NCBI GenBank assembly: GCA_964345825.1
Contig: CAYFSI010000006.1
Location: forward strand, 1 to 39,874
DNA: 39,874 nucleotides
Reading direction: 5' to 3'
From: JAAYDH01 sp964345825
GTDB lineage: Bacteria > Bacillota_I > Bacilli_A > RFN20 > CAG-826
The notes below the pieces were generated by a model. That model saw only the letters and a list, made by a program, of their open reading frames with translations. It was not told the origin of the DNA and did not search any database. This document shows positions 1 through 9,057 of this stretch, in pieces; the first letter of the stretch is position 1, and each line of letters begins with the position of its first letter. A program made the translations under genes and the position numbers.

Positions 1-2
1 TT

Positions 3-41
3 GAATCACAAATCGTTGAATACTATAACCGCAAGCTATAA
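3..41 (+). CDS. possible C-terminal tail of a truncated plus-strand gene
   Basis: Reading from base 3 gives the peptide ESQIVEYYNRKL followed by TAA. It is compositionally protein-like and is followed at once by a rho-independent terminator, as expected at the end of a gene whose body lies outside the window. Twelve residues are too few to name a family. The other reading frame that stays open through here (from base 1 to 264) runs through the terminator and antisense to the neighbouring gene, so I regard it as spurious. Confidence 0.3.
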   Translation, partial: ESQIVEYYNRKL

Positions 42-45
42 AAAC

Positions 46-77
46 AAAAGGAACCGCTCAATCGAGCGATTCCTTTT
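46..77. terminator. bidirectional rho-independent terminator
   Basis: Bases 46-59 pair with 64-77 around a four-base loop (AATC), giving a 14-pair stem with a single mismatch (C54/A69). The plus strand continues with a T run at 74-80. On the minus strand the hairpin is followed by TTTTGTTTTTAT. It ends the long minus-strand operon that finishes with the nicotinate phosphoribosyltransferase gene, and probably also a convergent plus-strand gene outside the window. Confidence 0.88.
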
Positions 78-96
78 TTTATGTTTCAATAATGAA

Positions 97-1194
97 TTAG
101 TAAATTGGATATTTGACTTCTTCAAGGCGAGAATTGCTGTAATTAGCCCGTCCTTCCTTGGCTTCTTGTTTTCCATCAAGGACAACGAGATCGCCCGTGA
201 AGCCACAAGTCATGTTGTTTACAAAGTAAGTTCCCACTCCATACATGCTAACTGGAACATTTAATTTGCTCCATTCTTTAATTTTTTTAGCGGTGAAAGA
301 AGAGGAGACAATGATTCTTACATAATTGAAGCCTTCTTTATCAAGGGCTTCTCTTAGAGCAAAAACGAGTTCCTTGCACACCCCGTGGGGATCGAATCCA
401 GAAGTATCTTTGTCGTCAAAATAGTGATCAATCAAAGATAATGAGGTATCAATTCTCACTCCTGAAAGTTTGGTTCCAAGATGATGAGCTAAAATGAGTG
501 AATCTCTTACAACATTATTATGATAATCAATTAAAGCGGTAATCTTTTCATTAGGGAATGACAAAGAATAAATATCGGAGGCTTTACAAATATCTCCTCC
601 ACATACTTGGATTAAAGCATGAGGCATTGTTCCCATTCCTCGGCCACCCCACCACGCTCCTTGAGCGTCAGTTGAAACTTTTTTGATGCCTGCCACATAT
701 GTAGCATAGCCATCTCCAACTTGGGTGTGATAATCATCTTGACGATCCGCCATCGAGAAAACAGGCACATCTTTTGCAACCTCTAAAACTTCATGAACAT
801 TCGTAGCCACGCTCGAACGACGGGCAAGAATTCCATCTATCACGGATTCTAAAAATCCGAAGTATTCATATTTGCCAGTAATCTTCAAAACTGGTTCAAA
901 AGCTTGAATCATATCGCCATCATGAAGAGCTTCAATTTTTAAAAGCTCAGGATGTTTGGCAAAGGTATGAACAAGCGCAATCGCTTCATCCACTCCACAA
1001 AGCATAGAATTATCACGTCTTTGAAACCACTGCATGGTCACTATGTGACCCGGAGCATTTTCGGCCACGATTTTTTGCGATTTAATAAAGTAATTTGCGG
1101 AGTAAAATCCTTCTCCTAATTTAGGATCAAACTGAAAAGTTCGATTCGTCAAGCGAGATATTTTTCCTGCTTCTTTTAATTCCACTTCAATCAT
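97..1194 (-). CDS. nicotinate phosphoribosyltransferase
   Basis: A cytoplasmic enzyme that joins nicotinate and PRPP to give nicotinate mononucleotide, the entry step of the Preiss-Handler NAD salvage route. The 365-residue protein has the family layout: an N-terminal segment with FYSANYFIKS, a central GTMPHALIQ stretch containing the histidine that corresponds to the conserved catalytic or phosphorylated histidine, and a C-terminal half with RIDTS and the phosphate-binding segment YGVGTYF. It is on the short side for the family, like the short Firmicute and archaeal forms. An AGGAG ribosome site precedes the ATG. It is the last gene of the operon, two bases after ytpR and just before a strong terminator. 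With coaX and the ECF S component upstream it forms a cofactor salvage group. The family assignment is firm. Nicotinamide as substrate is less likely. Confidence 0.9.
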   Translation of the reverse strand: MIEVELKEAGKISRLTNRTFQFDPKLGEGFYSANYFIKSQKIVAENAPGHIVTMQWFQRRDNSMLCGVDEAIALVHTFAKHPELLKIEALHDGDMIQAFEPVLKITGKYEYFGFLESVIDGILARRSSVATNVHEVLEVAKDVPVFSMADRQDDYHTQVGDGYATYVAGIKKVSTDAQGAWWGGRGMGTMPHALIQVCGGDICKASDIYSLSFPNEKITALIDYHNNVVRDSLILAHHLGTKLSGVRIDTSLSLIDHYFDDKDTSGFDPHGVCKELVFALREALDKEGFNYVRIIVSSSFTAKKIKEWSKLNVPVSMYGVGTYFVNNMTCGFTGDLVVLDGKQEAKEGRANYSNSRLEEVKYPIY

Positions 1195-1196
1195 AT

Positions 1197-1787
1197 TTAT
1201 TGTTCTCCTATCTTAAAAAAGTCATCACCTACCACCCCATCTTCATCGACGAGGTATATCTCATCGTCCTTTGAGATGTTCAGTTCTCGATTGGAGCATA
1301 GATGAACACGAACGGAATTGCTTGTTTCTTCCACTTCTTGTCCATCATATAACCTAGCTCCGATTAACGCGACTACCACCTTTTCTCTCTCATTAATTTG
1401 AGAGATGTTCTGCCCTATTAATACTTTACCACCAACATCGATGAAGGGGCGATATAACGTGTTATCCTTTTCGATCTTTATCACTTGACCAATTACATAT
1501 CCGCTATGGGAATAATGAGCAAGTATTTCGAGTTGATGATTTTTCAAAATGCTATTGATAATATCAATAAAAACATCAGATGGATAATAGATTAAACCCT
1601 TGGTTTTTATTTTCACAATTTTGCTGATGTTAAAGATGTTATATCCAATAATTTCACGATCATGATAAATCACTGTAACATCAGATTTTTGAACGAAAGA
1701 AGTAGGCATGGCTTTTTGATTAAAAACAATCAGTAGAACATCTCCAATTTCTTTATAAGAATAGTAGATAGAATACTTACCAAACAT
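1197..1787 (-). CDS. ytpR: YtpR-like tRNA-binding domain protein
   Basis: A 196-residue protein with an N-terminal DUF4479-like region (about residues 1-90) and a C-terminal OB-fold tRNA-binding domain of the EMAP/MetRS/PheRS-beta type (about 95-190). The C-terminal half shows the typical GYVIGQVIKIEK opening and a later VVVALIGARLYDGQEV segment. B. subtilis YtpR has the same length and layout. Family members bind tRNA or free RNA, but their cellular role is not established. An AAGGAG site is well placed upstream of the ATG. The gene sits two bases after trmB, a tRNA methyltransferase, so the local theme is tRNA. The family is well supported; the function beyond RNA binding is unknown. Confidence 0.85.
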   Translation of the reverse strand: MFGKYSIYYSYKEIGDVLLIVFNQKAMPTSFVQKSDVTVIYHDREIIGYNIFNISKIVKIKTKGLIYYPSDVFIDIINSILKNHQLEILAHYSHSGYVIGQVIKIEKDNTLYRPFIDVGGKVLIGQNISQINEREKVVVALIGARLYDGQEVEETSNSVRVHLCSNRELNISKDDEIYLVDEDGVVGDDFFKIGEQ

Positions 1788-1789
1788 AT

Positions 1790-2401
1790 TTACTCCTTAA
1801 TGGCGACGATGCGATGGATTTTTTGTCCCTTTTCCCGAAACGAAATTTCGTATTCAGTCATCGCATCGAGAGGAGCCTTGCCATCATAGTCTTCTAAAAC
1901 TTCTAATACTTTAAATTGGGATTCTCCAAGGGTATCTTGTGAAAAGGAAAATAAGTCATCATTATCAGTTTTAATGATCAGTTTTCCTCCCTTAACAAGA
2001 ACACGATGGTATTGTTTTAGATACGTATTATAGGTAAGTCTTCTTTTAAAGTGTCTTTTCTTTGGCCATGGATCAGAGAAATTCAAATAGATTTCTGAGA
2101 TGCAGTCATCTTTAATAGAAGGCAGTATTTCATCTGCCGAAGCTAGCATAAGATGAGCGTTAGATATCTCATTTTCGACCAACTTTTTACATGTAATTCC
2201 TGCGCAAGTCACATTCCGTTCTATTCCAATAATTAGTAGGTCGGGATTGAGTCTTGCTATATCAGCGAGAAACTTTCCTTTGCCACTTCCAATTTCTAAA
2301 GCAAAAACACGATTGATATTTTTCAATTGATCCAAGGTGACAAGAACTTCTGGATGCTCTTCAATATAAGGTTTAGACCAGGATTTGTATTTAGTTCTCA
2401 T
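1790..2401 (-). CDS. trmB: tRNA (guanine-N7)-methyltransferase TrmB
   Basis: A 203-residue enzyme that makes m7G46 in the tRNA variable loop using S-adenosylmethionine. Visible motifs are the SAM-binding EIGSGKGKFL at about 36-45, the acidic IGIERN end of the second strand at about 58-63, and the family hallmark NFSDPWPKKRHFKRR at about 107-121. The C-terminal TEYEISFREKG carries the conserved T-x-Y-E-x-x-F tRNA-contact motif. Length matches the family. The start overlaps the end of pepV by 11 bases, so translation is probably coupled; only a modest AGGA site is present. Confidence 0.96.
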   Translation of the reverse strand: MRTKYKSWSKPYIEEHPEVLVTLDQLKNINRVFALEIGSGKGKFLADIARLNPDLLIIGIERNVTCAGITCKKLVENEISNAHLMLASADEILPSIKDDCISEIYLNFSDPWPKKRHFKRRLTYNTYLKQYHRVLVKGGKLIIKTDNDDLFSFSQDTLGESQFKVLEVLEDYDGKAPLDAMTEYEISFREKGQKIHRIVAIKE

Positions 2402-3767
2402 TAAGCTTTTTTCCTAATTCAACAATCGCTCTAGCATAGATTGCCATGCTATTAAACAAATCATCTTTTCTGACTTGTTCTCCTGGCGAGTGCATCATCG
2501 AATCCCAATCAGCAAATTGCATACCAAAGGCGACAATGTTATTGGCCTCTTTGGCATATGTTCCTCCACCAGTGGTTAATGGTTTTGAAGTATAGTCGCC
2601 CGTTTCTTCTTGATAAGCGGAAAGGAGTGTTGAAATTAAAACTGAATCCAAAGGATAGAACAAGAGAGGAGAAATAGACACTATCTCAATCTCAAATGGC
2701 TGGGAGTTTGTTTTTATAGTTTCAATCAGTTCTTTTTCATCAACACCATCGACATGGCGGAAATTAACGACCATGGATAGTTCGTTATTTTCATAATCAA
2801 GAAGGCCAATATTCAAAGTGTTGTGCCCCATTGATTCGCTGTTGTGGGAGGCTTGAAGACCAACTCCTTCCAAATTAGAAAAGCGGTCAGCTAAAATTTT
2901 GAGATTGGCATCTTCTAGAAATTCACCAAGAGCTTTAATAGCAATCATTCCAGCGTTAAGCCCTTCTTCAGGTTCTGCGCCATGCGCGGCCTTGCCAATA
3001 AAAGCGACTTCCATTCCTTCCTCGATAAAGTTTACTTGGAATTCAATTCCTTCACTTTTTAGTTTTTTCAAGAAAAATTGATTATCTCGCATTCTGACAA
3101 CGCATCGTTCAATAACAGAGTTGCTCGCCACTCCTCCGCGAATGTAAAAGACACCATTAATATCTAATGTTTTTTTAACCTTAAAGTTGATAATACCCTT
3201 TTCACCATAAATAAGTGGGAAATCAGAATCAGGAGAGAATCCCAATGTCGGTTGCGGTTTCTTTAATTCTTGAAAATAATGATGCATACACATCGAACCG
3301 CGTTCTTCATTACCACCCACTAAAAAGCGAACTTGATAGTCACCAAGTAAATGATTATCACGAAGCATTTTCAAAGCATAATAACTAGAAAGAAGTGGTC
3401 CTTTATCATCCGCCACTCCCCGGGCGCAAAGAATGCCTTTATGTTCGGTGACTGTGAAAGGATCTTGATGCCAGCCAGTTCCAGCAGGTACAACATCGGC
3501 ATGAGCCATGATAGTGATGTTCTTGTCTCCTTCACCAGCTATTATTTCGATGACATAGTTGTCATAATTAGTTACTTTGAATCCATCTTTTTTTGCTAGT
3601 TCAGCGATGTATTCAAGAGCGTTAGTAACGCCTTTCCCAAAGGGGTTTTTTTCATCGACTGTACTCTCATCGTAAACAGAGTCAATAGCCACGAAAGCGG
3701 TGAGACTTTTTAACAATTCGTCCCGATAATTGCTTGCTAATTTTTGATAAATAGAGGCTTTTTGCAT
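2391..3767 (-). CDS. pepV: PepV-type dipeptidase (M20 family)
   Basis: A cytoplasmic di-zinc M20 peptidase of 458 residues that releases amino acids from dipeptides, in the PepV/carnosinase-like branch. Metal and catalytic residues are in the usual order: H89 and D91 in AHADVVPAG, D120 in ARGVADDKGP, the catalytic and metal glutamates E154/E155 in GGNEERGS, a metal aspartate in SPDSDFP (about 180-182), and a late histidine in MMHSPGEQV. The lid insertion expected for PepV is present (about 190-330). AAGGAG precedes the ATG. It overlaps trmB and follows the ECF S component by about 15 bases. It probably feeds amino acid supply from imported peptides. Confidence 0.93.
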   Translation of the reverse strand: MQKASIYQKLASNYRDELLKSLTAFVAIDSVYDESTVDEKNPFGKGVTNALEYIAELAKKDGFKVTNYDNYVIEIIAGEGDKNITIMAHADVVPAGTGWHQDPFTVTEHKGILCARGVADDKGPLLSSYYALKMLRDNHLLGDYQVRFLVGGNEERGSMCMHHYFQELKKPQPTLGFSPDSDFPLIYGEKGIINFKVKKTLDINGVFYIRGGVASNSVIERCVVRMRDNQFFLKKLKSEGIEFQVNFIEEGMEVAFIGKAAHGAEPEEGLNAGMIAIKALGEFLEDANLKILADRFSNLEGVGLQASHNSESMGHNTLNIGLLDYENNELSMVVNFRHVDGVDEKELIETIKTNSQPFEIEIVSISPLLFYPLDSVLISTLLSAYQEETGDYTSKPLTTGGGTYAKEANNIVAFGMQFADWDSMMHSPGEQVRKDDLFNSMAIYARAIVELGKKLNEN

Positions 3768-3782
3768 ACTTTTTCTCCTTGT

Positions 3783-4397
3783 TTATATAACATTTTCAGT
3801 TTCTTTTTTATAAGATTTGTAAGCACTATATTGAGGAAATGCTCTCGAAAGTGGCCAAGCGATTAAAGGAACAACCACTCCCGCTGCGGCGGCTTCAATA
3901 AGAGAATTTAAAGCGACAGTGATTGAAAGCCATGCATTGAATTCATCGCTGAAACCCATTACTCCTTTAAAGGCAAATAACATTAAGACAACGAATGCGC
4001 TATGAAATAAAGTTAAGGTTACAGAAGCAACAACGTACAATGATGAACGATAACCAACATTTTTAACTTTCTTAATTGTTTCAAAGGTGATACCAGCGAG
4101 GAAACCAAAAGCTGCTCGAGGAATAATGGAGATGAGGGGATTCACAAAAGCTAAATCAAGAGGGCTGCTGGCAGTTGTGATGGCAACTAAAAAACTGACC
4201 ATTCCAAAAGCGATACCTGCAACCAATCCTTGCTTCCAACCAAATATTAAAGCTATTGCCAAAACTAAAATATGAACCGTTGTAATGGCAGCTCCTCCGT
4301 ACATAATATAACCCACATATGGAATAAAAGATATAACCGCAATAATTGCGATATTTATCGCAGCTAAGGTCATTTGAAATATTACTTTATTTTTCAT
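3783..4397 (-). CDS. ECF transporter substrate-binding (S) component, probably for pantothenate
   Basis: A 204-residue integral membrane protein with five to six hydrophobic segments (about 10-30, 38-55, 58-78, 85-105, 118-143, 155-180). It resembles energy-coupling factor S components, including the NPLISIIPRAAFG segment that the PanT-like group carries between helices. S components bind a vitamin and dock on a shared EcfAAT module, which is not encoded in this window. The substrate is inferred only from context: the gene overlaps coaX (pantothenate kinase) by 11 bases, so pantothenate is the best guess. The start follows a CGAGGCG ribosome site. The fold assignment is good; the substrate is moderate. 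Confidence 0.72.
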   Translation of the reverse strand: MKNKVIFQMTLAAINIAIIAVISFIPYVGYIMYGGAAITTVHILVLAIALIFGWKQGLVAGIAFGMVSFLVAITTASSPLDLAFVNPLISIIPRAAFGFLAGITFETIKKVKNVGYRSSLYVVASVTLTLFHSAFVVLMLFAFKGVMGFSDEFNAWLSITVALNSLIEAAAAGVVVPLIAWPLSRAFPQYSAYKSYKKETENVI

Positions 4398-5166
4398 ACT
4401 TCGCCTCGTTCTTTTTGATGATGATATTTAGACCAATCAAATTAATATTGGGATCATAGATAAAGGAATCCTTCAATATTTCTTTGGTATAAATTGCTCC
4501 ACCACCAGTGAGAATGTGTTTGGTTGAGTAGCCGAGTTCTTTCTCAATGCGGTTAACTAAACCAAAAATCATGTCGCTATGGCCATATAGGATACCAGCA
4601 TTCATCGCTTCAACAGTATTTTTTGCTAATACTGATTTTGGTTTTTCTAAAGACACACTCGGTAAAAGAGCAGTTCTTTTGGTAAGATTATCGGCGCTAA
4701 TGGAAATACCTGGCATAATCAATGCCGCGGAGAAATAACCATTTTTATCAATTAATAAAATTTTGCTGGCTGTTCCTAAATCAGCGATGATACATGGATA
4801 GCCATATATTTCTTTTGCACCTACTAAATCAGCGATAAGATCGTTTCCGATTTCAAGAGGGTTATCAACTTTAAAAGATAATCCAGTTTTAATTCCTGGC
4901 TCTATAACCATCAAATCGCCATTAAAAATTGATTTGAAGGCGCCCTTTAAGGGAATATTTAAAGCTGGAACAACAGACGAAAAAATGATGCTTTTTACTA
5001 GTTTGATATCAATGTTTCTATTAGCGACTTGTTGTTTGATTAAAGCCGCATATTCGTCTTGAGTTTTAATTACATCGACAGTCAGGGAAAATTGGTTTAG
5101 AAGACGGCCATCTTCAAAAAGACCAACATTGATTGTGGTATTGCCCACATCGATACATAAATTCAT
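4387..5166 (-). CDS. coaX: type III pantothenate kinase
   Basis: This enzyme phosphorylates pantothenate at the first step of coenzyme A synthesis. I chose the internal ATG at 5166, giving 259 residues, because GGAGG stands seven bases before it and the protein then begins MNLCIDVGNTT, the family's N-terminal phosphate loop. An in-frame ATG 19 codons upstream lacks support. Further family motifs are IIADLGTASKI and the GALIMPGI-like segment followed by RTALLP. B. subtilis CoaX is 258 residues. Acetyl-CoA needs fit the AdhE pathway encoded further right. It overlaps the ECF S component and lies 46 bases after leuS. Confidence 0.93.
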   Translation of the reverse strand: MNLCIDVGNTTINVGLFEDGRLLNQFSLTVDVIKTQDEYAALIKQQVANRNIDIKLVKSIIFSSVVPALNIPLKGAFKSIFNGDLMVIEPGIKTGLSFKVDNPLEIGNDLIADLVGAKEIYGYPCIIADLGTASKILLIDKNGYFSAALIMPGISISADNLTKRTALLPSVSLEKPKSVLAKNTVEAMNAGILYGHSDMIFGLVNRIEKELGYSTKHILTGGGAIYTKEILKDSFIYDPNINLIGLNIIIKKNEAKYEK

Positions 5167-5212
5167 GTTTACCTCCGCTACAATCTCACCATGTGAGTAT
5201 CGTGCTTTTTTA

Positions 5213-7609
5213 TTATACAACAACTATGTTGATAATCTTATTCTTAACGATAATTATTTTTTTGATGGTCTTTCCTTCCGTGTGGCGAATGACCCCTTCT
5301 TGTTTTAAAGCAATTTCTTGGACGATCTCATCTTCGAGATCCTTTTCTACTTCGATAGTAGCTCTTAATTTTCCATTCACGGAAACAGCCATGTTGACCG
5401 TTAAACTAACAATTTTTTGAGGATCGTATGTTGGCCAAGAAGCAAAGGCAATCGTATTAGAATGGCCAAGTATCTCCCACAATTCTTCACCAACGTGAGG
5501 AATAACACAGGAAATAAGTTTAATAAAACCTTCAGCATAAGTTTGAGAGATACGATTAACACGATAGACTTCATTGATGAAAATCATCATCTGGCTGATT
5601 GCGGTGTTGAAAGCTAAATGTTCGTAATCTTCGGTTACTTTTTTAACCGTTTGATGATATACAAAGTCAAGTTCAGGAACATCTTCTTTGACCACGCTGT
5701 TTGATTCAGCGAATAAACGGTAGACACGGTCGATGAAACGTCGCGCCCCTTCAACACCTTGGTCACTCCATGGTTTACTAGCCTCAAGAGGCCCCATAAA
5801 CATTTCGTATAATCTAAGAGTATCAGCTCCATATTTTTGGACTATATCAGTCGGATTGATGGCAAATTCGGGATACCTTTTGCCCATCTTAATTCCGTTA
5901 GCCCCTAGAATCATGCCTTGATGGAACAATTTTTTGAATGGTTCGTCAAAAGAAATATAACCTTTTTCATGAAGATACTTGGTCCATATTCTCGCATAGA
6001 GAAGGTGACCAACAGCATGCTCAGAACCACCAATATATAAATCGACTGGCAGCCAGTGATCAGCTAACTTTTTGTCACAAAAAATCTTATCATTATTTGG
6101 GTCAATGTAACGTAAGAAGTACCAGCTTGATCCAGCGCTTCCCGGCATTGTGGAAGTCTCGCGGACTCCTTTGATACCATTTTTATTATATTGTTTCCAT
6201 TCAGTGGCTTTCTCCAAAGGAGCTTGGCCATTATGAGAGGAATAATCATTTAATTCAGGCAATACGAGGGGCAATTCAGCATCGCTTAAAGCGTGGACAC
6301 CACCATTCTCAAGATGAACGACTGGAACTGGTTCACCCCAATATCTTTGTCGGGCAAAAATCCATTCCCTAAATTTATAATTAATTTTCTTTTCTCCGAT
6401 TTTGTTTGAAACAAGAAAATCAATCATTTTTGTGATGGCGTCTTCTTTATTCAAGCCGTTTAAGAAACTGGAATTAATATGAATTCCATCACCCTCATAA
6501 GCTTCTTTTGTGACATCACCACCCTCTAAAACAGGGATGATATCCAAGTTGAATTTTCTTGCAAAGGCATAGTCTCGGCTATCATGGGCAGGGACCGCCA
6601 TAATGGCTCCTGTTCCATAGGAAGATAGAACATAATCAGATATAAAAATTGGTATCTTCTTTTGATTAGCAGGATTAATAGCGTTTCGGCCAATAAAACA
6701 GCCGGTTTTCTCTTTGTTAAGAGACGTTCTTTCCAATTCACTTTTTTGGCTGGCTTTTAAGATGTAATCATCGACTTCTTTTCGTCTGTCATCCGCAACA
6801 AGAGATTTGACAAGAGGATGTTCGGGGGAAAGAACGCAATAAGTCGCTCCAAAGAGAGTGTCTGCTCGAGTGGTAAACACTTCAAAAGTCTCATTAGAAT
6901 CAGCGACATGGAAGCTAATAATGGCTCCTTCGCTACGTCCAATCCAGTTTCTCTGTATTTCTTTTGTTGATTCAGGCCAATCAATTTTATCTAATCCTGA
7001 TAAAAGGGATTCAGCAAACTGCGGTTGATCAATAACCCACTGTTTAAGGTTCTTCCGAATAACTGGATAGCCACCACGTTCCGATTTTCCATCAATGACT
7101 TCATCATTCGATAGGACGGTCCCAAGTTCTTCACACCAGTTGACTGGCATATCAACATATTTAGCGTAACCATCAAGGAATAAACCTTTGAAAATCCACT
7201 GGGTCCATTTGTAATAAGAAGGGTCACTAGTAGCAAGGAGTTTGCTCCAGTCATAGTCAAAGCCAAGTTCTTTTAATTGATTGGTAAAAAAAGTAATGTT
7301 GCTTTGCGTAAATCCGTTTGGATTGTGACCGGTTTGAATGGCATATTGTTCAGCAGGCAAGCCAAAGGAATCATAGCCCATAGGGTGAAGGACATTGTGA
7401 CCTTGCATCCTTTTCATGCGGCTGAGTATATCAGTAGCGGTATATCCTTCTGGATGTCCAGCGTGAAGCCCAACCCCTGATGGATAGGGAAACATGTCTA
7501 AGACATAGTATTTTGGCTTAGAAAAATCATAGACATTAGTTTTAAATGTTTGATGATCTTCCCAATATTTTTGCCATTTTTTTTCAATTTTACGATGGTC
7601 GTAAGTCAT
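5213..7609 (-). CDS. leuS: leucyl-tRNA synthetase
   Basis: A class I aminoacyl-tRNA synthetase of 798 residues that charges tRNA-Leu. The HIGH-type signature is in GVGLHAGHPEGY (about 45-56). The CP1 editing domain is present with TTRADTLFGATY and GTGAIMAVPAHDSRDYAFA. The catalytic core continues with FLRYIDPNND and LYIGGSEHAVGHLLYARIW. The KMSKS position reads KMGKR (K574-R578), with the essential second lysine kept. The anticodon-binding and C-terminal domains follow. AAGGAG stands upstream of the ATG. The gene is two bases behind glgA and has no T-box or leader of its own, so it is expressed from the glg promoter unless an internal promoter exists. Confidence 0.97.
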   Translation of the reverse strand: MTYDHRKIEKKWQKYWEDHQTFKTNVYDFSKPKYYVLDMFPYPSGVGLHAGHPEGYTATDILSRMKRMQGHNVLHPMGYDSFGLPAEQYAIQTGHNPNGFTQSNITFFTNQLKELGFDYDWSKLLATSDPSYYKWTQWIFKGLFLDGYAKYVDMPVNWCEELGTVLSNDEVIDGKSERGGYPVIRKNLKQWVIDQPQFAESLLSGLDKIDWPESTKEIQRNWIGRSEGAIISFHVADSNETFEVFTTRADTLFGATYCVLSPEHPLVKSLVADDRRKEVDDYILKASQKSELERTSLNKEKTGCFIGRNAINPANQKKIPIFISDYVLSSYGTGAIMAVPAHDSRDYAFARKFNLDIIPVLEGGDVTKEAYEGDGIHINSSFLNGLNKEDAITKMIDFLVSNKIGEKKINYKFREWIFARQRYWGEPVPVVHLENGGVHALSDAELPLVLPELNDYSSHNGQAPLEKATEWKQYNKNGIKGVRETSTMPGSAGSSWYFLRYIDPNNDKIFCDKKLADHWLPVDLYIGGSEHAVGHLLYARIWTKYLHEKGYISFDEPFKKLFHQGMILGANGIKMGKRYPEFAINPTDIVQKYGADTLRLYEMFMGPLEASKPWSDQGVEGARRFIDRVYRLFAESNSVVKEDVPELDFVYHQTVKKVTEDYEHLAFNTAISQMMIFINEVYRVNRISQTYAEGFIKLISCVIPHVGEELWEILGHSNTIAFASWPTYDPQKIVSLTVNMAVSVNGKLRATIEVEKDLEDEIVQEIALKQEGVIRHTEGKTIKKIIIVKNKIINIVVV

Positions 7610-7611
7610 AA

Positions 7612-9057
7612 TTACTCCTTAAAGGCTCTGGTCAAATTTCTATAAATAGAAAGATATTCTTTGGCGCTTTTACTCCATGAATTATCGGTCTTAAAAGCGT
7701 TTCTGACAAGCATTTTTTTAAGAGATGGCTTTCTCCAAGTATCGAGAGCGTATAAACAAGTATTTGCGAATGCTTCGGCACTGAAATCATCAAATCCAAA
7801 ACCATTGGCATCTTTTTCATTCGTCCCATCGTAGCCAATGACAGAATCTTTCAATCCTCCCGTGCGGCGAACAATGGGCAAACTACCATATCTTTGAGCA
7901 ATCATTTGTCCTAAACCACATGGCTCAAATAGTGAAGGCATTAAAAAGAAATCACTACTAGCATAAATCTGATGGGCTAGTTTATCGTTATAACCAATAT
8001 AAACGGCCACATTTTCAGGAAAGCGACTTCTTAAATTCTCAAGCATTTGTTCGTATTGATATTCGCCTGATCCCAATAAAACAATGTTGGCTCCTTTTTG
8101 GGCGAGAGTCTCAACAACGGAATAGAGGATATCCATTCCTTTTTGCCAAGTTAGCCGAGAAACCAATGCGAAGAGAGGTTGGCCAAAGTCGACGATATGC
8201 AATTGCTCAAATAGAGCTTTTTTATTATTGATTTTCTCACGGAAAATATTCACCCCATTGTAAGGATAAATAAGCATTTCATCGTTGACGGGGTTGAATT
8301 CTTGATAATCGATGCCATTGAGCACTCCAACAAAATCGTATTCACGGAGTGGCAGTATATTATCTAGCCCCATTCCCCCTTCTCGAGAAAGCAATTCCTG
8401 ACGATGATTAGGTGAAACAGTGGTAATTTTATCGGCATAAACAATACCAGCTTTTAGAGTTGAAACTTGATCTTTAAAACGGAGGTTGCCGTTTTCATAT
8501 AATGTATCGGAAAGATTAAAATAATCGCCTAACACTGATTCAGGCATCATCCCCTGGAAGGCAGGGTTATGAATCGAAAAAACAAATTTGGTCTTTTTAA
8601 AATGTTTTGAGGCATATTCATCCTCTTTGAATAAGCACGGAATCATTCCAGTGTGCCAGTCATGGCAGTGAATAATGTCAGGAGTCAAAGATATATTATA
8701 AAGGAGTTCTTTACTTGCTAAGGCAAAGAAAGCAAACCTTTCATTATCATCCCAGTCTCCATAGAAATGATCACGATCAAAATATCTTGTATTATCGACT
8801 AGATAATAAGTAATTCCGCTATCGTAAGTAGAGTACACATCGGCCCTCTCGCTCCTCCATGACATGGGAACGACAAAAGAGCATACCTTTTTAACTGAAT
8901 GTCGAGAATTGTGCTTAATAAAGCGATAATAAGGCAAGATGATGAATACTTCTTCGCCCATCACAGCGAGTTCTTTTGATAAGGAGTAGATGACATCAGC
9001 TAAGCCACCTGTTTTACACAAGGGTCTCGCTTCACTAGCGACCATTACAATTTTCAT
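7612..9057 (-). CDS. glgA: glycogen synthase (ADP-glucose type)
   Basis: A GT5 glycosyltransferase of 481 residues that extends alpha-1,4-glucan from ADP-glucose. The ADP-glucose-binding KTGGL motif is at residues 15-19. The C-terminal Rossmann domain shows SRLTWQKGMDIL, LLGSGEY and the FEPCGLGQMIAQRYGSLP segment with the family's nucleotide-sugar and catalytic acid residues. RRTGGLKDSV is the second KTGGL-like loop. The start overlaps the stop of glgD by one base (TAATG), behind an AAGGAG site. It is the last of three consecutive glycogen genes. No branching enzyme or phosphorylase gene is in the window. Confidence 0.97.
   Translation of the reverse strand: MKIVMVASEARPLCKTGGLADVIYSLSKELAVMGEEVFIILPYYRFIKHNSRHSVKKVCSFVVPMSWRSERADVYSTYDSGITYYLVDNTRYFDRDHFYGDWDDNERFAFFALASKELLYNISLTPDIIHCHDWHTGMIPCLFKEDEYASKHFKKTKFVFSIHNPAFQGMMPESVLGDYFNLSDTLYENGNLRFKDQVSTLKAGIVYADKITTVSPNHRQELLSREGGMGLDNILPLREYDFVGVLNGIDYQEFNPVNDEMLIYPYNGVNIFREKINNKKALFEQLHIVDFGQPLFALVSRLTWQKGMDILYSVVETLAQKGANIVLLGSGEYQYEQMLENLRSRFPENVAVYIGYNDKLAHQIYASSDFFLMPSLFEPCGLGQMIAQRYGSLPIVRRTGGLKDSVIGYDGTNEKDANGFGFDDFSAEAFANTCLYALDTWRKPSLKKMLVRNAFKTDNSWSKSAKEYLSIYRNLTRAFKE

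Noticed and set aside
1..264. An 87-codon plus-strand reading frame at the left edge
   Set aside because: It runs through the hairpin terminator and antisense to nicotinate phosphoribosyltransferase; a different frame gives a better C-terminal tail.
4398..5220. Upstream ATG of coaX (19 codons earlier)
   Set aside because: GGAGG stands before the internal ATG, which gives the family N-terminus; the longer form has no ribosome site.
7500..7640. T-box or leader upstream of leuS
   Set aside because: Only two bases separate leuS from glgA, so there is no room for a leader.
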